The notes: generated from the letters alone by a model not told the origin. A stretch of 64,000 bases of DNA from Paenibacillus lutimineralis (GCF_003991425.1 NZ_CP034346.1:4687501-4751500); one strand, 5' to 3'; positions 1 to 8,252 are shown, counted from the first letter of the stretch. Numbers and translations are program-made.

Positions 1-17
1 GTAATCGATACTGCCAC
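1..17 (-). CDS. thrS: Threonyl-tRNA synthetase, 5' end only
   Basis: Only the first codons lie in the window; the gene runs off the left edge. A GTG at 17 follows a GGGAGG Shine-Dalgarno at about 8 nt and would read MAVSI-, which fits the start of the N-terminal TGS domain of ThrS. An ATG at 23 is in frame but only 2 nt from the Shine-Dalgarno. Identity is inferred from three things: the T-box leader directly upstream with a candidate Thr (ACC) specifier, the ytxC gene upstream (ytxC-thrS is a known Bacillus order), and the few visible residues. The enzyme would charge tRNA-Thr. Confidence 0.7.
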
Positions 18-62
18 TTTCATTTCCTCCCTCTTATTGTTTGGCCGCCGGAAGCGGACATA

Positions 63-97
63 CAAAAAACGCCCGTCCCGTAAAAGGGACGAGCGTG
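63..97 (-). terminator. T-box terminator before thrS
   Basis: A GCCCGTCCC / GGGACGAGC-type stem is followed on the minus strand by a T6 run just before the thrS Shine-Dalgarno. It is the attenuator of the T-box. Confidence 0.8.
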
Positions 98-363
98 ATT
101 TACCCGTGGTTCCACCCTTATTCGGCTGTCTAAGTTAATAACAAGACAAGCCCTTAATTAAGCATTGTGTAACGGTAATGAACCGGCTATTCCTAATACC
201 GGATAACCGAGCAACAGCTGAATCAACTATAAGCCCGTTCTCCCATGGTTCGGAACAGCAGCTACAAAGGGGTAAACCATGATCGAATCCGAAGGGAATT
301 CCAGCCAAAGTTCCCTCTCTCTGTGCAGTTCAAAATCCGGTTCATATCTTTGTCATCGCTTTT

Positions 364-416
364 AGAGGTAATCCAAAAAGTCACTTTTGACCGACTTCTT
401 GAATCCATACTTAAAT
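364..416 (+). repeat. Intergenic repeat, short degenerate copy (R1)
   Basis: The left end AGAGGTA plus an ATCCAAAAAGTCACTTTTGA segment is joined directly to the right end TTGAATCCATACTTAAAT. The long core seen in other copies is missing. It lies between the thrS promoter and T-box stem I, so it is transcribed as part of the leader. Confidence 0.6.
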
Positions 417-432
417 TACAACTAATGTGTAA

Positions 433-461
433 ATTATATAGCGATCCTGTCCTACAGTCAA
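433..461 (-). promoter_or_regulatory. SigmaA promoter of thrS leader
   Basis: On the minus strand, -35 TTGACT (456-461) and -10 TATAAT (433-438) are separated by 17 nt. The predicted start is near 426, just upstream of the T-box leader. Confidence 0.8.
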
Positions 462-484
462 GGAAATGGGCTAGTTATGGCGGC

Positions 485-1402
485 TTAGGTGCACTGATCC
501 TTCGATCTCTCCGATTGATGGAACATGGTGCATTGTGGGCATTGAGAGCAGATCTCCACCCGCTCTCCAAAAATCTGGCAGATCGTCGAGATCATCTGCA
601 TCTCCGGCCATGGAGTATGGATTAAAATGCGGACTGGTGCTAGAGAAATCAAAGAACTGACAACGGCATTTTCCATCTCCAGCTCCTGATCGGCTATTCG
701 CGCGACCATGCCTCCACCGGCAGGAATATGGATCGACGTAAACTTCTCATCCAAAACAACAAATTCTTGATCCTTTTTGTGCATCAGGTGGACTAGTGGA
801 GTCAACGGCTCCTGAAAATGAACAAAATACTGGAGCAGGCCGATGAATTCTTCATATTGCTTATCAAGTAGAAGCTCATCCACCGCATAATCGATAATCT
901 CATCCAGTTTGTTTATATATTCCCTTAGCCGAAAAGTGATTAGACCATCCAAATGCACAAAAGCGCTTTGCTGCAAATGTTTTTTCAGTTCTTTCTTAAT
1001 TAAGGACATCCGCGTCCGTCTGGCAGATAAACCTGCTTCGTCCGTTCCAAGTAGGCGTAAACTCAGCTTCCATACTGCTTCATAATCTTCAGCTGAAGCG
1101 AAGGAATATTTTCTGGATAGCATTGCGGACAGAATACCCGCCTCTTTCACCTCAACTACATAACGTGCGATTCCCTCTGTTAACCGTTCATGTCCATCGC
1201 CCCATACCGGGTCTGGATACTTGTGTCCGTGTGAAGTCTCACCAGATATCCCAACGAGAACATCCATGATTTTTCCGTCTGTGGAGTAGCTGATTGCTGA
1301 CTGACCTGAGTCAATATACAGATCTTGTCCTGAGAAGCACTCTGTAAAGCGGGCACCCGAGTCTGTACCGTCAATATTGATCCGAATTGTAAAAAAATCC
1401 AT
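485..1402 (-). CDS. ytxC: Putative sporulation protein YtxC
   Basis: A protein of 305 residues. The C-terminal two thirds match the YtxC family: a FRLREYINKLDEIIDYAVDE helix, a FIGLLQYFV segment, a LVHL stretch, and a final cysteine pair (CSQCPQC). The molecular role of YtxC is unknown; the family is confined to spore formers. The gene sits upstream of thrS as in Bacillus. The start at 1402 was chosen because GGGGG lies 7 nt upstream. An in-frame start at 1474 would add 24 residues without a better ribosome site and would make the protein longer than its relatives. The 300-nt T-box leader of thrS separates the two genes, so they are independently regulated. Confidence 0.8.
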   Translation of the reverse strand: MDFFTIRINIDGTDSGARFTECFSGQDLYIDSGQSAISYSTDGKIMDVLVGISGETSHGHKYPDPVWGDGHERLTEGIARYVVEVKEAGILSAMLSRKYSFASAEDYEAVWKLSLRLLGTDEAGLSARRTRMSLIKKELKKHLQQSAFVHLDGLITFRLREYINKLDEIIDYAVDELLLDKQYEEFIGLLQYFVHFQEPLTPLVHLMHKKDQEFVVLDEKFTSIHIPAGGGMVARIADQELEMENAVVSSLISLAPVRILIHTPWPEMQMISTICQIFGERVEICSQCPQCTMFHQSERSKDQCT

Positions 1403-1556
1403 GGACTTTCCCCCTTCCGCTTCCTCTCCACAAGTATATGGTGAGGAGAAAACGGATATACGGATCAAGCCCATGGAATGAAAGGTAGACTTTCCAATGT
1501 TACCTAGACCAGGTCAGCGGCAGTTGGATTAACCTAACTGTGACCTTGGCTCCAGC

Positions 1557-2693
1557 CTAATTCTGCATCACAAAATCCCGTTCAACATGAGATTCCTTAT
1601 CAAACACACGCAGAATATCATACTTCGTATTACGCTGTGCCGGGATTTTCCCTGCTTCACGAATAATGGAAAGAATTGCTTCAATATTTACTTTATACGT
1701 TGCACCTGCCGATGAGACAACATTCTCCTCAATCATCGTACTGCCGAAGTCGTTGCAGCCATACCGCAGGGATAATTTACCTACCTCAGGTCCCATCGTA
1801 ACCCATGAGGACTGTAGATTCTTAATATTATCAAGGACAATCCGGCTGATCGCTACCGTCTTCAGGTATGCTTCCGGTGTTTGTCGCTCCTTCTTCAAGT
1901 TTGTGTTATCCGGCTGGAACGTCCAAGGGATAAAGGCCAGGAAGCCTTCCGAAGGATACTGGTTCTGGATGCATTCGTCCTGGGCTTCACGTACACGCAT
2001 TAAATGGAGTGCACGCTCTTCCATGGATTCTCCAAATCCGATAACCATCGTTGCGGTCGTGTTCATGCCAATCTTGTGAGCGGTCTGCATCACATCCATC
2101 CAATCTCTCCAGGAGCCCTTCAGACGGCTAATCTTCCGCCGTGTGCGGTCATCAAGAATCTCAGCACCACCGCCCGGCAAGGAATCCAGGCCCGCAGCAT
2201 GAATTTGCCGTAATACTTCCTCAAGCGAGAGGCCATCCGAGACTTCCTTCATTTTCATAATTTCAGCCGGAGAGAAGGAATGCATCGTAATGTCCGGGAA
2301 ATGAGTTTTGATTTCTTTTAGAAGATCCGTATAATAGCTAAATGGCAAGTTAGGATTCGTTCCGCCCTGCATTAAAATTTCCGTTCCGCCCACATCAATG
2401 GTTTCCTGGATTTTCTGCAGAATCGTCTCTGTTGGCAGAACATAACCTTCTTCCGATCCAGGCCGACGATAAAATGCACAGAAACGGCAATAGACATCAC
2501 AAATATTGGTGTAGTTCACGTTGCGACCGATGACAAATGTTGTCAATGGCTCAGGATGTTTACGCTCCATCAGATTGTTCGCCACATGTCCCATCTTCTC
2601 AACTTCATCAGATTCGAACAAGGCGATCGTCTCTTCCAGATTAACGCGCTCCCCCTTAAGTGCTTTATCAAGTATATGATCAATAGCTGTCAT
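1557..2693 (-). CDS. mqnC: Cyclic dehypoxanthinyl futalosine synthase
   Basis: A radical SAM enzyme of the futalosine route to menaquinone. MqnC cyclises dehypoxanthine futalosine. The protein is 378 residues, close to the family length. The [4Fe-4S] motif CDVYCRFC lies at residues 65-72, preceded by the GRNVNYTNIC stretch typical of MqnC. GGTEILMQGGTNP and the C-terminal GCNDFGSTMIEENVVSSAG motif are also characteristic. No other mqn gene is in the window, so the pathway must be completed elsewhere. The gene appears monocistronic: metC ends upstream with its own terminator and ytxC follows after about 150 nt. Confidence 0.93.
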   Translation of the reverse strand: MTAIDHILDKALKGERVNLEETIALFESDEVEKMGHVANNLMERKHPEPLTTFVIGRNVNYTNICDVYCRFCAFYRRPGSEEGYVLPTETILQKIQETIDVGGTEILMQGGTNPNLPFSYYTDLLKEIKTHFPDITMHSFSPAEIMKMKEVSDGLSLEEVLRQIHAAGLDSLPGGGAEILDDRTRRKISRLKGSWRDWMDVMQTAHKIGMNTTATMVIGFGESMEERALHLMRVREAQDECIQNQYPSEGFLAFIPWTFQPDNTNLKKERQTPEAYLKTVAISRIVLDNIKNLQSSWVTMGPEVGKLSLRYGCNDFGSTMIEENVVSSAGATYKVNIEAILSIIREAGKIPAQRNTKYDILRVFDKESHVERDFVMQN

Positions 2694-2778
2694 ATAGTGC
2701 CCTCCCTTACTTCAATATAAAACTATCACAAATGTAATTAATTATCAGATAAATTTATCCTAACACACTCAAGCCCAT

Positions 2779-2810
2779 AAAAACAGCACCTGATTTAGGA
2801 TCAGGTGCTA
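2779..2810 (-). terminator. Terminator of metA-metI-metC
   Basis: On the minus strand AGCACCTGA and TCAGGTGCT form a 9-bp stem with a 7-nt loop, followed by GTTTTT. It lies just after the metC stop. Confidence 0.88.
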
Positions 2811-2822
2811 AGCGATGAATCC

Positions 2823-4001
2823 TTAAATCTTACTGCTGCTAAGAGCTTGTTCTAAATCAGCGATTAGATCATCAATATCTTCTAGTCCGACTGAGAATCG
2901 CAGCAAACCATCTCCGATTCCACGTTCCAGTCTAACTTCGCGCGGCATGGAAGCATGAGACATCATCGCTGGATAGGATAGAATACTCTCGACCGCACCG
3001 AGACTCACTGCGACTAGTGGCAGCTTAACCTCGCTGAGCAACCTTTTCGCACGTTCTCCCGAGCCAACATCGAAGGAGACAACCGCGCCATACCCTGTCG
3101 ATTGCTTCTCCTGAATTGCCCGTCCAGGGTGTTGCTCTAGTCCCGGATAGTAGACTGTTTCGATATCATTTCGACTCTGCAACCAATCCGCCAATTTGCG
3201 AGCGCTGATCTCACTGTACGCCATTCGTGCACCTAGCGTCTTCATTCCTCTCATAAGCAACCACGAATCCTGCGCACCGAGCACAGTGCCAAGCCCGTTC
3301 TGCACATATTTTAGGCGCTGGGCCAGCTCCTCGTCACGTGCAACAGCGAGCCCGGCCAGCACATCACTGTGTCCGCCAAGAAATTTAGTCGCGCTATGCA
3401 GCACGATATCTACGCCAAGTTCAATAGGACGTTGATAATATGGGGTCATAAACGTATTATCAACAATGCTGAGCAAGCCGTGCTCTCTAGCCCAAGCAGC
3501 AATCTCGGCCATATCGGTAATTTTCAGCGTCGGATTAGATGGTGTCTCCATATATACAGCTTTCGTATTTGGTCTTAAGGCCGCCTTCACTTGCTCTGGG
3601 TCAGTCATATCGACGAAAGTCGTCTCGATATTCATCCGGCTCAGCACATTCGATAACAGTCGATAAGTTCCTCCGTAGACGTCCTCAGTCACAATCAGAT
3701 GATCTCCCGCCGAGAACAGCATGAAGGTTGTTGATATCGCGGCCATGCCGCTAGCGAATGCAAAGCCCTTCACACCGCCTTCTAATACCGCAATATAATC
3801 CTCCAATGCCTGGCGCGTTGGATTCCCTGAGCGGCTATAATCGTATTCCGGAGGATTATAGATATCATGATGATGGAAGGTGGAAGCTTGATAGATCGGT
3901 ACGCTCGAAGCCCCCGTACTGGGATCCAACTCGCCACCGAAGTGAATCAATTTAGTCTCAAACTTACGATCTTGTTCATCGCCCGAATGGAAGTTACTCA
4001 T
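2823..4001 (-). CDS. metC: Cystathionine beta-lyase, PLP-dependent
   Basis: Cleaves cystathionine to homocysteine, pyruvate and ammonia in methionine synthesis. It belongs to the Cys/Met metabolism PLP family. The substrate-phosphate region reads FASGMAAIS, the cofactor-binding Asp is in SIVDNTF, and the PLP lysine is in HSATKFLGGH. The protein has 392 residues from the ATG at 4001, which has AAGGAGG about 8 nt upstream. A longer frame to 4019 lacks a ribosome site. The first 8 nt overlap the end of metI, suggesting translational coupling. The order metI-metC under an S-box matches B. subtilis metIC, which supports beta-lyase over gamma-lyase. The two activities are hard to separate by sequence alone. 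Confidence 0.87.
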   Translation of the reverse strand: MSNFHSGDEQDRKFETKLIHFGGELDPSTGASSVPIYQASTFHHHDIYNPPEYDYSRSGNPTRQALEDYIAVLEGGVKGFAFASGMAAISTTFMLFSAGDHLIVTEDVYGGTYRLLSNVLSRMNIETTFVDMTDPEQVKAALRPNTKAVYMETPSNPTLKITDMAEIAAWAREHGLLSIVDNTFMTPYYQRPIELGVDIVLHSATKFLGGHSDVLAGLAVARDEELAQRLKYVQNGLGTVLGAQDSWLLMRGMKTLGARMAYSEISARKLADWLQSRNDIETVYYPGLEQHPGRAIQEKQSTGYGAVVSFDVGSGERAKRLLSEVKLPLVAVSLGAVESILSYPAMMSHASMPREVRLERGIGDGLLRFSVGLEDIDDLIADLEQALSSSKI

Positions 4002-5178
4002 GAATCTCTCCTCCTTCAACCTCGACGCTAGCTGCCTCCAAAGCCTGGCCCAAATCCTCGATCAGATCGTTAACATGCTCAATTCCTACCGAGAATCTCA
4101 GCAATCGATCATCAACGCCTACTGCTTCACGAATCTCAAGCGGAATATCGGCATGGGTCTGTACAGCTGGATAAGTCATCAGCGATTCAACACCGCCGAG
4201 ACTCTCCGCGAAGGTAATCAATTTAAGATGTCGCAGCACTGGCTCAACATAGCGAGCGTCCGTCACTTTGAAGGAGAAGATGCCCGTATTGCCGCTGCTC
4301 TGCTGATTTTGAATTTCATAGCCTGGATGGTCTGGTAGAGCTGGGTAGAATACTTCCGCCACCTGTGGATGGTTCTGCAAATATTTAGCGATCGCCAGTG
4401 CATTGCTCTGGTGACGATCCATCCGCAGTGCCAGTGTCTTCATACCTCTCATGAGCTGATAGCTATCAGACGGGCTAAGCACAGCGCCCAAGGAATTGTG
4501 CAGGAAGAACATCTCGGCAGACAGTTTCTCTCCTTTGGTCACAATAATTCCGGCCAAAACATCATTATGTCCGCCCAAGTATTTCGTCGCGCTATGAACT
4601 ACAATGTCTGCACCAAGCTCAAGCGGCCTCTGGAAATAAGGCGTAAGCAACGTATTGTCGACGATAGTCAGCAATTGATGCTGCTTTGCCCAACTGCTTA
4701 CCTTACCGATATCGGTAACCATCATCAATGGATTCGTCGGCGTCTCGATGAATAGAGCCTTTGTATTCGGCTGACGTACGCTCTCCAACTTATCTAGATC
4801 ATTCGTGTCCACATAGGAGGCCGTTACTCCGAATTTCGCCAATATCCGTTCAAGCAGCCGATATGTACCTCCGTACAAATCAAGCGATACGATCAAGTGA
4901 TCGCCTTGGGCGAACATCATAAACACCGTCTGCAGTGCCGCCATACCGGAGCTACAGGCAAACCCGGCATCTCCGCATTCCAATTCGGCCGCCGCTTGTT
5001 CAAGCACCGCTCGAGTCGGGCTCTTCGTACGAGCATAATCGAATCCCGTGCTCTGTCCGAGACGCGGATGGCGGAACGCCGTTGCTTGATATATTGGATA
5101 ATTGACCGCTCCCGTCACCGGTTCCTCCACTGAGCCGATTTGTGCCAGCTTACTCTCAATATGCCACTTCTTATCCAT
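3994..5178 (-). CDS. metI: Cystathionine gamma-synthase / O-acetylhomoserine thiolyase
   Basis: A PLP enzyme that condenses O-acetylhomoserine with cysteine (or sulfide) to give cystathionine (or homocysteine). The protein has 394 residues. The fold-type I signature is clear: CSSGMAALQ, TIVDNTLLTPYFQRP and the lysine in HSATKYLGGHND. It is a paralogue of the downstream metC. The start at 5178 has GAGAGGAAAG in good position; the frame to 5199 does not. It lies between metA and metC in one operon behind the S-box. A 64-bp copy of the intergenic repeat fills most of the gap to metA. Confidence 0.88.
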   Translation of the reverse strand: MDKKWHIESKLAQIGSVEEPVTGAVNYPIYQATAFRHPRLGQSTGFDYARTKSPTRAVLEQAAAELECGDAGFACSSGMAALQTVFMMFAQGDHLIVSLDLYGGTYRLLERILAKFGVTASYVDTNDLDKLESVRQPNTKALFIETPTNPLMMVTDIGKVSSWAKQHQLLTIVDNTLLTPYFQRPLELGADIVVHSATKYLGGHNDVLAGIIVTKGEKLSAEMFFLHNSLGAVLSPSDSYQLMRGMKTLALRMDRHQSNALAIAKYLQNHPQVAEVFYPALPDHPGYEIQNQQSSGNTGIFSFKVTDARYVEPVLRHLKLITFAESLGGVESLMTYPAVQTHADIPLEIREAVGVDDRLLRFSVGIEHVNDLIEDLGQALEAASVEVEGGEIHE

Positions 5179-5204
5179 GCCAATCTTTCCTCTCATCATT
5201 TATA

Positions 5205-5268
5205 TAGATTGTTTAAAAGTCTCCCTTTGATCACGGAGTAATCTGACTTTTTAAACACGGACTTAAAT
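5205..5268 (+). repeat. Intergenic repeat, short copy between metA and metI (R2)
   Basis: GTTTAAAAGTCTCCCTTTGA and TGACTTTTTAAACACGG form the two ends, with the long core deleted. The right end (ACTTAAAT) overlaps the metA stop codon: metA ends in ATT TAA inside the repeat. Confidence 0.7.
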
Positions 5269-6198
5269 CTCATATACGAAATCTTTCGCCTCATCAATGT
5301 TATAAGGTGTCTCTTGATACACATAGTAATTGAGCCAATTGGAGAATAATAAGTTGGCATGCGATCTCCAGGTAGACACCGGCGTTTTGGAAGGATCGTC
5401 ATTTGGATAATAGTGAAGCGGTAGATCGACCACGAGTCCCTTGGCTACATCACGATCATATTCCCATTTCAAAGAGCTCGGGTCATATTCGGAATGACCA
5501 GTTACGAAGATCTGCTTGCCATCCTTGGTGGCTACGAGATAAATACCTGCCTCCTCGGATTCCGCAAGAACTTCCAATTCATCTTTAGCTTCAATATCTG
5601 CTCGTAATACGTCCGTATGACGAGAATGTGGCACCTGGAACACTTCATCGAAACCGCGCAGCAGCTTCACATGAGGCTTATTCACCGTATGAGGGAATAC
5701 GCCGAAGCATTTCTGGTCCAGAGGAATTTTTCGTACGCCATAATGATGATACAAACCGGCTTGTGAAGCCCAACATATATGCAGGGTCGAAGTAACGTGG
5801 GTCTTGCTCCAATCGAATATCTCCTGCAATTCCTTCCAGTAGTTCACTTCTTCGAATTCGAGCTGTTCGACCGGAGCACCTGTAATAATCAGACCGTCAA
5901 AGCGGCGATGCCTGATTTCATCAAAAGTTTTATAGAACATTTCCAGATGCTCCGCCGATGTATTCTTCGACGTATGGGAGCTTGGATGCAAGAGCACGAT
6001 ATCGACCTGCAACGGTGTATTTCCGAGCAAGCGTAGTATTTGTGTCTCCGTTGTTTCTTTTGTTGGCATAAGATTTAGTATCGCAATGCGGAGTGGCCGA
6101 ATATCCTGACGATATGCCCGACTTTCATCCATCACAAAAATGTTCTCTTGATTCAGTACTTCCTTGGCCGGCAAATAATCCGGGATCTTGATTGGCAT
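5263..6198 (-). CDS. metA: Homoserine O-acetyltransferase (MetA family)
   Basis: First committed step of methionine synthesis. The protein has 311 residues from the canonical [11 protein letters not shown] start at 6198 (GAGGAG upstream). Family residues fall at the expected positions: Cys142 in HICWASQAG, and His235 and Glu237 in TGHSEYD. Residue 111 is Glu (GAPVEQLEF). In this family Glu111 is known to favour acetyl-CoA, whereas Gly111 favours succinyl-CoA, so acetylation is inferred. This fits the downstream metI. Expression is controlled by the S-box at 6546-6672. The final codons and stop lie in the end of repeat R2. Confidence 0.93.
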   Translation of the reverse strand: MPIKIPDYLPAKEVLNQENIFVMDESRAYRQDIRPLRIAILNLMPTKETTETQILRLLGNTPLQVDIVLLHPSSHTSKNTSAEHLEMFYKTFDEIRHRRFDGLIITGAPVEQLEFEEVNYWKELQEIFDWSKTHVTSTLHICWASQAGLYHHYGVRKIPLDQKCFGVFPHTVNKPHVKLLRGFDEVFQVPHSRHTDVLRADIEAKDELEVLAESEEAGIYLVATKDGKQIFVTGHSEYDPSSLKWEYDRDVAKGLVVDLPLHYYPNDDPSKTPVSTWRSHANLLFSNWLNYYVYQETPYNIDEAKDFVYEI

Positions 6199-6252
6199 AA
6201 TGTTCCCACTCCTCATTTCATGGATTTGAATACAAATCATCTGTCATCTCAA

Positions 6253-6476
6253 AGAGGAAGTTCGAAAATCCGCTTTTGATCACGAAGTGGATCAAGAAGT
6301 AACTCTGCATCGAATCTTGAATTCAGCCGGGTCTAAGCGAATGCTTACGAAGTCATGTTTCCTCCGGAAACATCTCAGGTGCTCACGTACAAAATACGTA
6401 CGCTCCGCGCCTCAGACCCTAGCTTCACCCAACCTTCTCGGTGCTGAAAACCGGATTTTTTGAACACTCATTTAAT
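6253..6476 (+). repeat. Intergenic repeat, long copy (R3)
   Basis: Begins AGAGGAAGTTCGAAAATCCGC and ends CCGGATTTTTTGAACACTC-ATTTAAT. The core has the blocks GCATCGAATCTTGAATTCAG, GCTCACGTAC and CCAACCTTCTCGGTGCTGAA shared with R5b and R6. It carries an extra block of about 45 bp (around 6333-6380) not seen in those copies. It lies inside the S-box-metA leader, between riboswitch terminator and metA, so it is transcribed with metA. Confidence 0.85.
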
Positions 6477-6485
6477 AGCTGGAGA

Positions 6486-6528
6486 TACAACAAATGGCCT
6501 CACTCGTATAAATCGAGAAAGGCCATTG
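6486..6528 (-). terminator. Terminator of the metA S-box
   Basis: CAATGGCC and GGCCATT pair on the minus strand just after the aptamer and are followed by TGTTGT, the expected expression platform of an S-box. The T-run is interrupted. Confidence 0.65.
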
Positions 6529-6545
6529 ATATCTGACTGAATATA

Positions 6546-6672
6546 CCTCTCTCATCTCTCAGAGATCATACGCCGACAGGGCATCTGATCCTGCAAGAAT
6601 TAGCACCGTGCAAAATTCGCCGGTTGCCGGGTATCATCGGGCTAGTCCCTCCACCTACTCTTGATAAGAAAA
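6546..6672 (-). promoter_or_regulatory. SAM-I (S-box) riboswitch
   Basis: On the minus strand the aptamer reads CTTATCAAGAGTAGGTGGAG, then GGACTAGCCCGATGATACCC and GGCAACCGGC. These are the highly conserved S-box blocks. The 3' side of P1 (GAGAGATGAGAGAG) closes the aptamer. High SAM would favour termination and switch off metA-metI-metC. Confidence 0.96.
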
Positions 6673-6718
6673 AATGTATTTTGTATTCAATTGTTTTAAA
6701 TTTGAATTTACTGATCTC

Positions 6719-6746
6719 ATTATACATCATTTCTGCATTTTCACAA
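6719..6746 (-). promoter_or_regulatory. Promoter of the met operon
   Basis: On the minus strand, -35 TTGTGA (6741-6746) and -10 TATAAT (6719-6724) have a 16-nt spacer. They lie about 45 nt upstream of the S-box. Confidence 0.65.
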
Positions 6747-6813
6747 GACTTTCATTTCTTTTGGTTTATTAGCCTCTAACCCCAGCTCGAAATGAACATT
6801 TTTCCTTAAAAAA

Positions 6814-6959
6814 GTTCCAGAAGGCCAGTTTTCAGCACCGAAAGGTTGAATGTGAAATTCTATATCACAAGAAAACCAACCTTTAAATCGCGGTCGCTCA
6901 TCCTTGAATAGCCTCGTTTGAGGTTTTCTTATCAAAGGCGGACTTTTTGAACAACCTCT
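6814..6959 (-). repeat. Intergenic repeat, subtype with different core (R3b)
   Basis: Read on the minus strand it starts AGAGGTTGTTCAAAAAGTCC and ends near CGGTGCTGAAAACTGG. The core (CTATTCAAGGATGAGCGACC) is shared with R4 but not with R3, R5b or R6. Its left end abuts the -35 box of the corA promoter. A 78-codon open frame over it is not a gene. Confidence 0.75.
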
Positions 6960-6988
6960 TGAAACATTTGATGGCACAGCGTTATACT
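6959..6988 (+). promoter_or_regulatory. Promoter of corA
   Basis: -35 TTGAAA (6959-6964) and -10 TATACT (6983-6988) with an 18-nt spacer. The predicted transcript start is near 6995, giving an untranslated leader of about 260 nt. The -35 box touches the end of repeat R3b. Confidence 0.7.
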
Positions 6989-6999
6989 AGACAAGTGTT

Positions 7000-7256
7000 T
7001 TAAAATTCAGGAACAAAGAGGTGAAAAATCCGAGATGGAAGGCGACCCGAGTCCGCAGAGTTATAGGATACAACCGCATAGGAAAAACGGTCAGCAGGCG
7101 ACCTGTGGATTTAGCGCGGGCACTTTCTTGTCACGGAGCTATATGTAGTGGCGCCTCTTTCGCATGTCTGCCTCAACTGACGCTGTCTTTTCCTGTGCTC
7201 GAACCTTAAAGAGAGCATACCTGACGTAATAGCCAGGAAAAGGGAGTGAACTTAAT
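7000..7256 (+). promoter_or_regulatory. Structured 5' leader of corA, class unknown
   Basis: About 260 nt between the promoter and the corA start hold no convincing gene. AAAGAGG at 7015-7021 can pair with CCTCTTT at about 7153-7160, closing a domain of roughly 145 nt with several GC-rich internal blocks. A long leader before an Mg2+ channel gene suggests metal-responsive control. I compared it by eye with M-box, yybP-ykoY, ydaO, S-box and T-box signatures and found no match. A 62-codon frame here has no ribosome site and looks spurious. Confidence 0.5.
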
Positions 7257-8192
7257 ATGAAAATTCGTCATGTCAAGGAAGGTGTATTCACACCAATAGA
7301 GGACGTGGAAATTACGACAACCCCTCCGGAGGAAGGGTTCTATTGGATTGATGCAGATGCCGAGGATCTCGCTCTGCTTCAGCCTCTATTCTCATTGCAT
7401 GATCTGGCAGTGGAAGACTGCCTGTCTGAAGAAGAACAGCGGCCAAAGATTGAAACCTATGAGAATCACTATTTCATCGTTGTGAACAGTATCCGTTACG
7501 ATGATGAGGAAATTTTCCTGCGTGCACTGAACGTTTTTCTTGGACGGCATTATATCATTACAGTTACCAAGCAGAAAATCAATGAACTTCGCGCAGTCAA
7601 GCCGCTTCTTTGGGAGCAGGAGGTTAGTTCGCCAGACTGGTTCCTCTATCTGCTGATCGACCTTGTCGTTGACAACTACTTTACCGTTGGCGACCGGATT
7701 GAAGTGAAGATTGAGAATTTGGAAGAAGATATACTGATGCATACGAAGCGCTCGCACCTGAATGAAATTATCGGTCTACGAAGCGAAATACTATGGCTGA
7801 AGAAAGTCCTTGGCCCGCAAAAAGAAGTTATTAACATTTTAAATAAAAAAGATTTGCGCCTGATCGATGATCAATTGCAAAAATACTTTAGCGATATCTA
7901 TGAGAACGCGGTAAAAATCGCCGAAAACTTTGATACGTTTCGCGAACTGGTCGGAAACTTAAGAGAAGCCTATCAGGCTTCGATCGCTAACCGGGCGAAC
8001 GAAATCATGCGCGTGTTTACGGCAATTACGACGATCTTCATCCCTCTAACCCTAATAACGGGTATTTACGGAATGAACTTCGACAATATGCCTGAGCTGC
8101 ATTGGAGATACAGCTACTATGTTGTCCTTGGCATTATGGCCATACTTGGGGCAGGGATGTTCTATCTCTTCCGCAAGCGGGACTGGATTTGA
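7257..8192 (+). CDS. corA: CorA-family magnesium/cobalt transporter
   Basis: A pentameric inner-membrane channel for Mg2+ (and Co2+). The protein has 311 residues. It has a large N-terminal cytosolic domain, a long stalk helix, and two C-terminal membrane helices (about 250-270 and 284-305) separated by the signature GMN at 272-274 in IYGMNFDNMPEL. The basic tail FRKRDW is typical. The start at 7257 has GGGAGTG upstream. It is monocistronic: its own promoter and long leader precede it and a strong terminator follows. Confidence 0.94.
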   Translation: MKIRHVKEGVFTPIEDVEITTTPPEEGFYWIDADAEDLALLQPLFSLHDLAVEDCLSEEEQRPKIETYENHYFIVVNSIRYDDEEIFLRALNVFLGRHYIITVTKQKINELRAVKPLLWEQEVSSPDWFLYLLIDLVVDNYFTVGDRIEVKIENLEEDILMHTKRSHLNEIIGLRSEILWLKKVLGPQKEVINILNKKDLRLIDDQLQKYFSDIYENAVKIAENFDTFRELVGNLREAYQASIANRANEIMRVFTAITTIFIPLTLITGIYGMNFDNMPELHWRYSYYVVLGIMAILGAGMFYLFRKRDWI

Positions 8193-8199
8193 ACAGATA

Positions 8200-8252
8200 G
8201 CGAGGAATATTCACCATCGGGTCTTCCCTTGATGGATATTCCTCGCTTTTTC
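8200..8252 (+). terminator. Terminator of corA
   Basis: GCGAGGAATAT and ATATTCCTCGC form a long stem followed by TTTTTC directly after the corA stop. Confidence 0.9.

Larger units (their letters stand above)
24..426 (-). promoter_or_regulatory. T-box leader of thrS (probable Thr specificity)
   Basis: Read on the minus strand, the T-box core AAGGGTGGAACCACGGG lies at about 104-120. It is followed by an intrinsic terminator at 63-97 (GC stem plus T6). The T-box core can pair with the 5' side of that terminator when uncharged tRNA binds. Stem I covers roughly 210-330. A candidate specifier ACC (Thr) lies at 247-249, preceded by GA as in known specifier loops. The leader is transcribed from the promoter at 433-461. 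A short copy of the intergenic repeat (364-416) is embedded in the 5' part of this leader. The specifier position is an estimate from pattern, not a folded model. Confidence 0.85.

Noticed and set aside
245..625. 126-residue plus-strand open frame over the thrS leader
   Set aside because: It is antisense to the T-box and its promoter, has no ribosome site, and no protein-like composition.
1180..1431. 83-residue minus-strand frame inside ytxC
   Set aside because: It overlaps ytxC in another frame without independent support.
6741..6977. 78-residue minus-strand frame
   Set aside because: It lies over repeat R3b and the corA promoter and has no ribosome site.
7021..7209. 62-residue frame in the corA leader
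   Set aside because: It has basic, random-like composition and lies inside the structured leader. A leader peptide cannot be excluded, but GTG follows AAAGAG without proper spacing.
7000..7256. M-box or yybP-ykoY riboswitch before corA
   Set aside because: The conserved blocks of these classes were not found by eye, so no class name was given.
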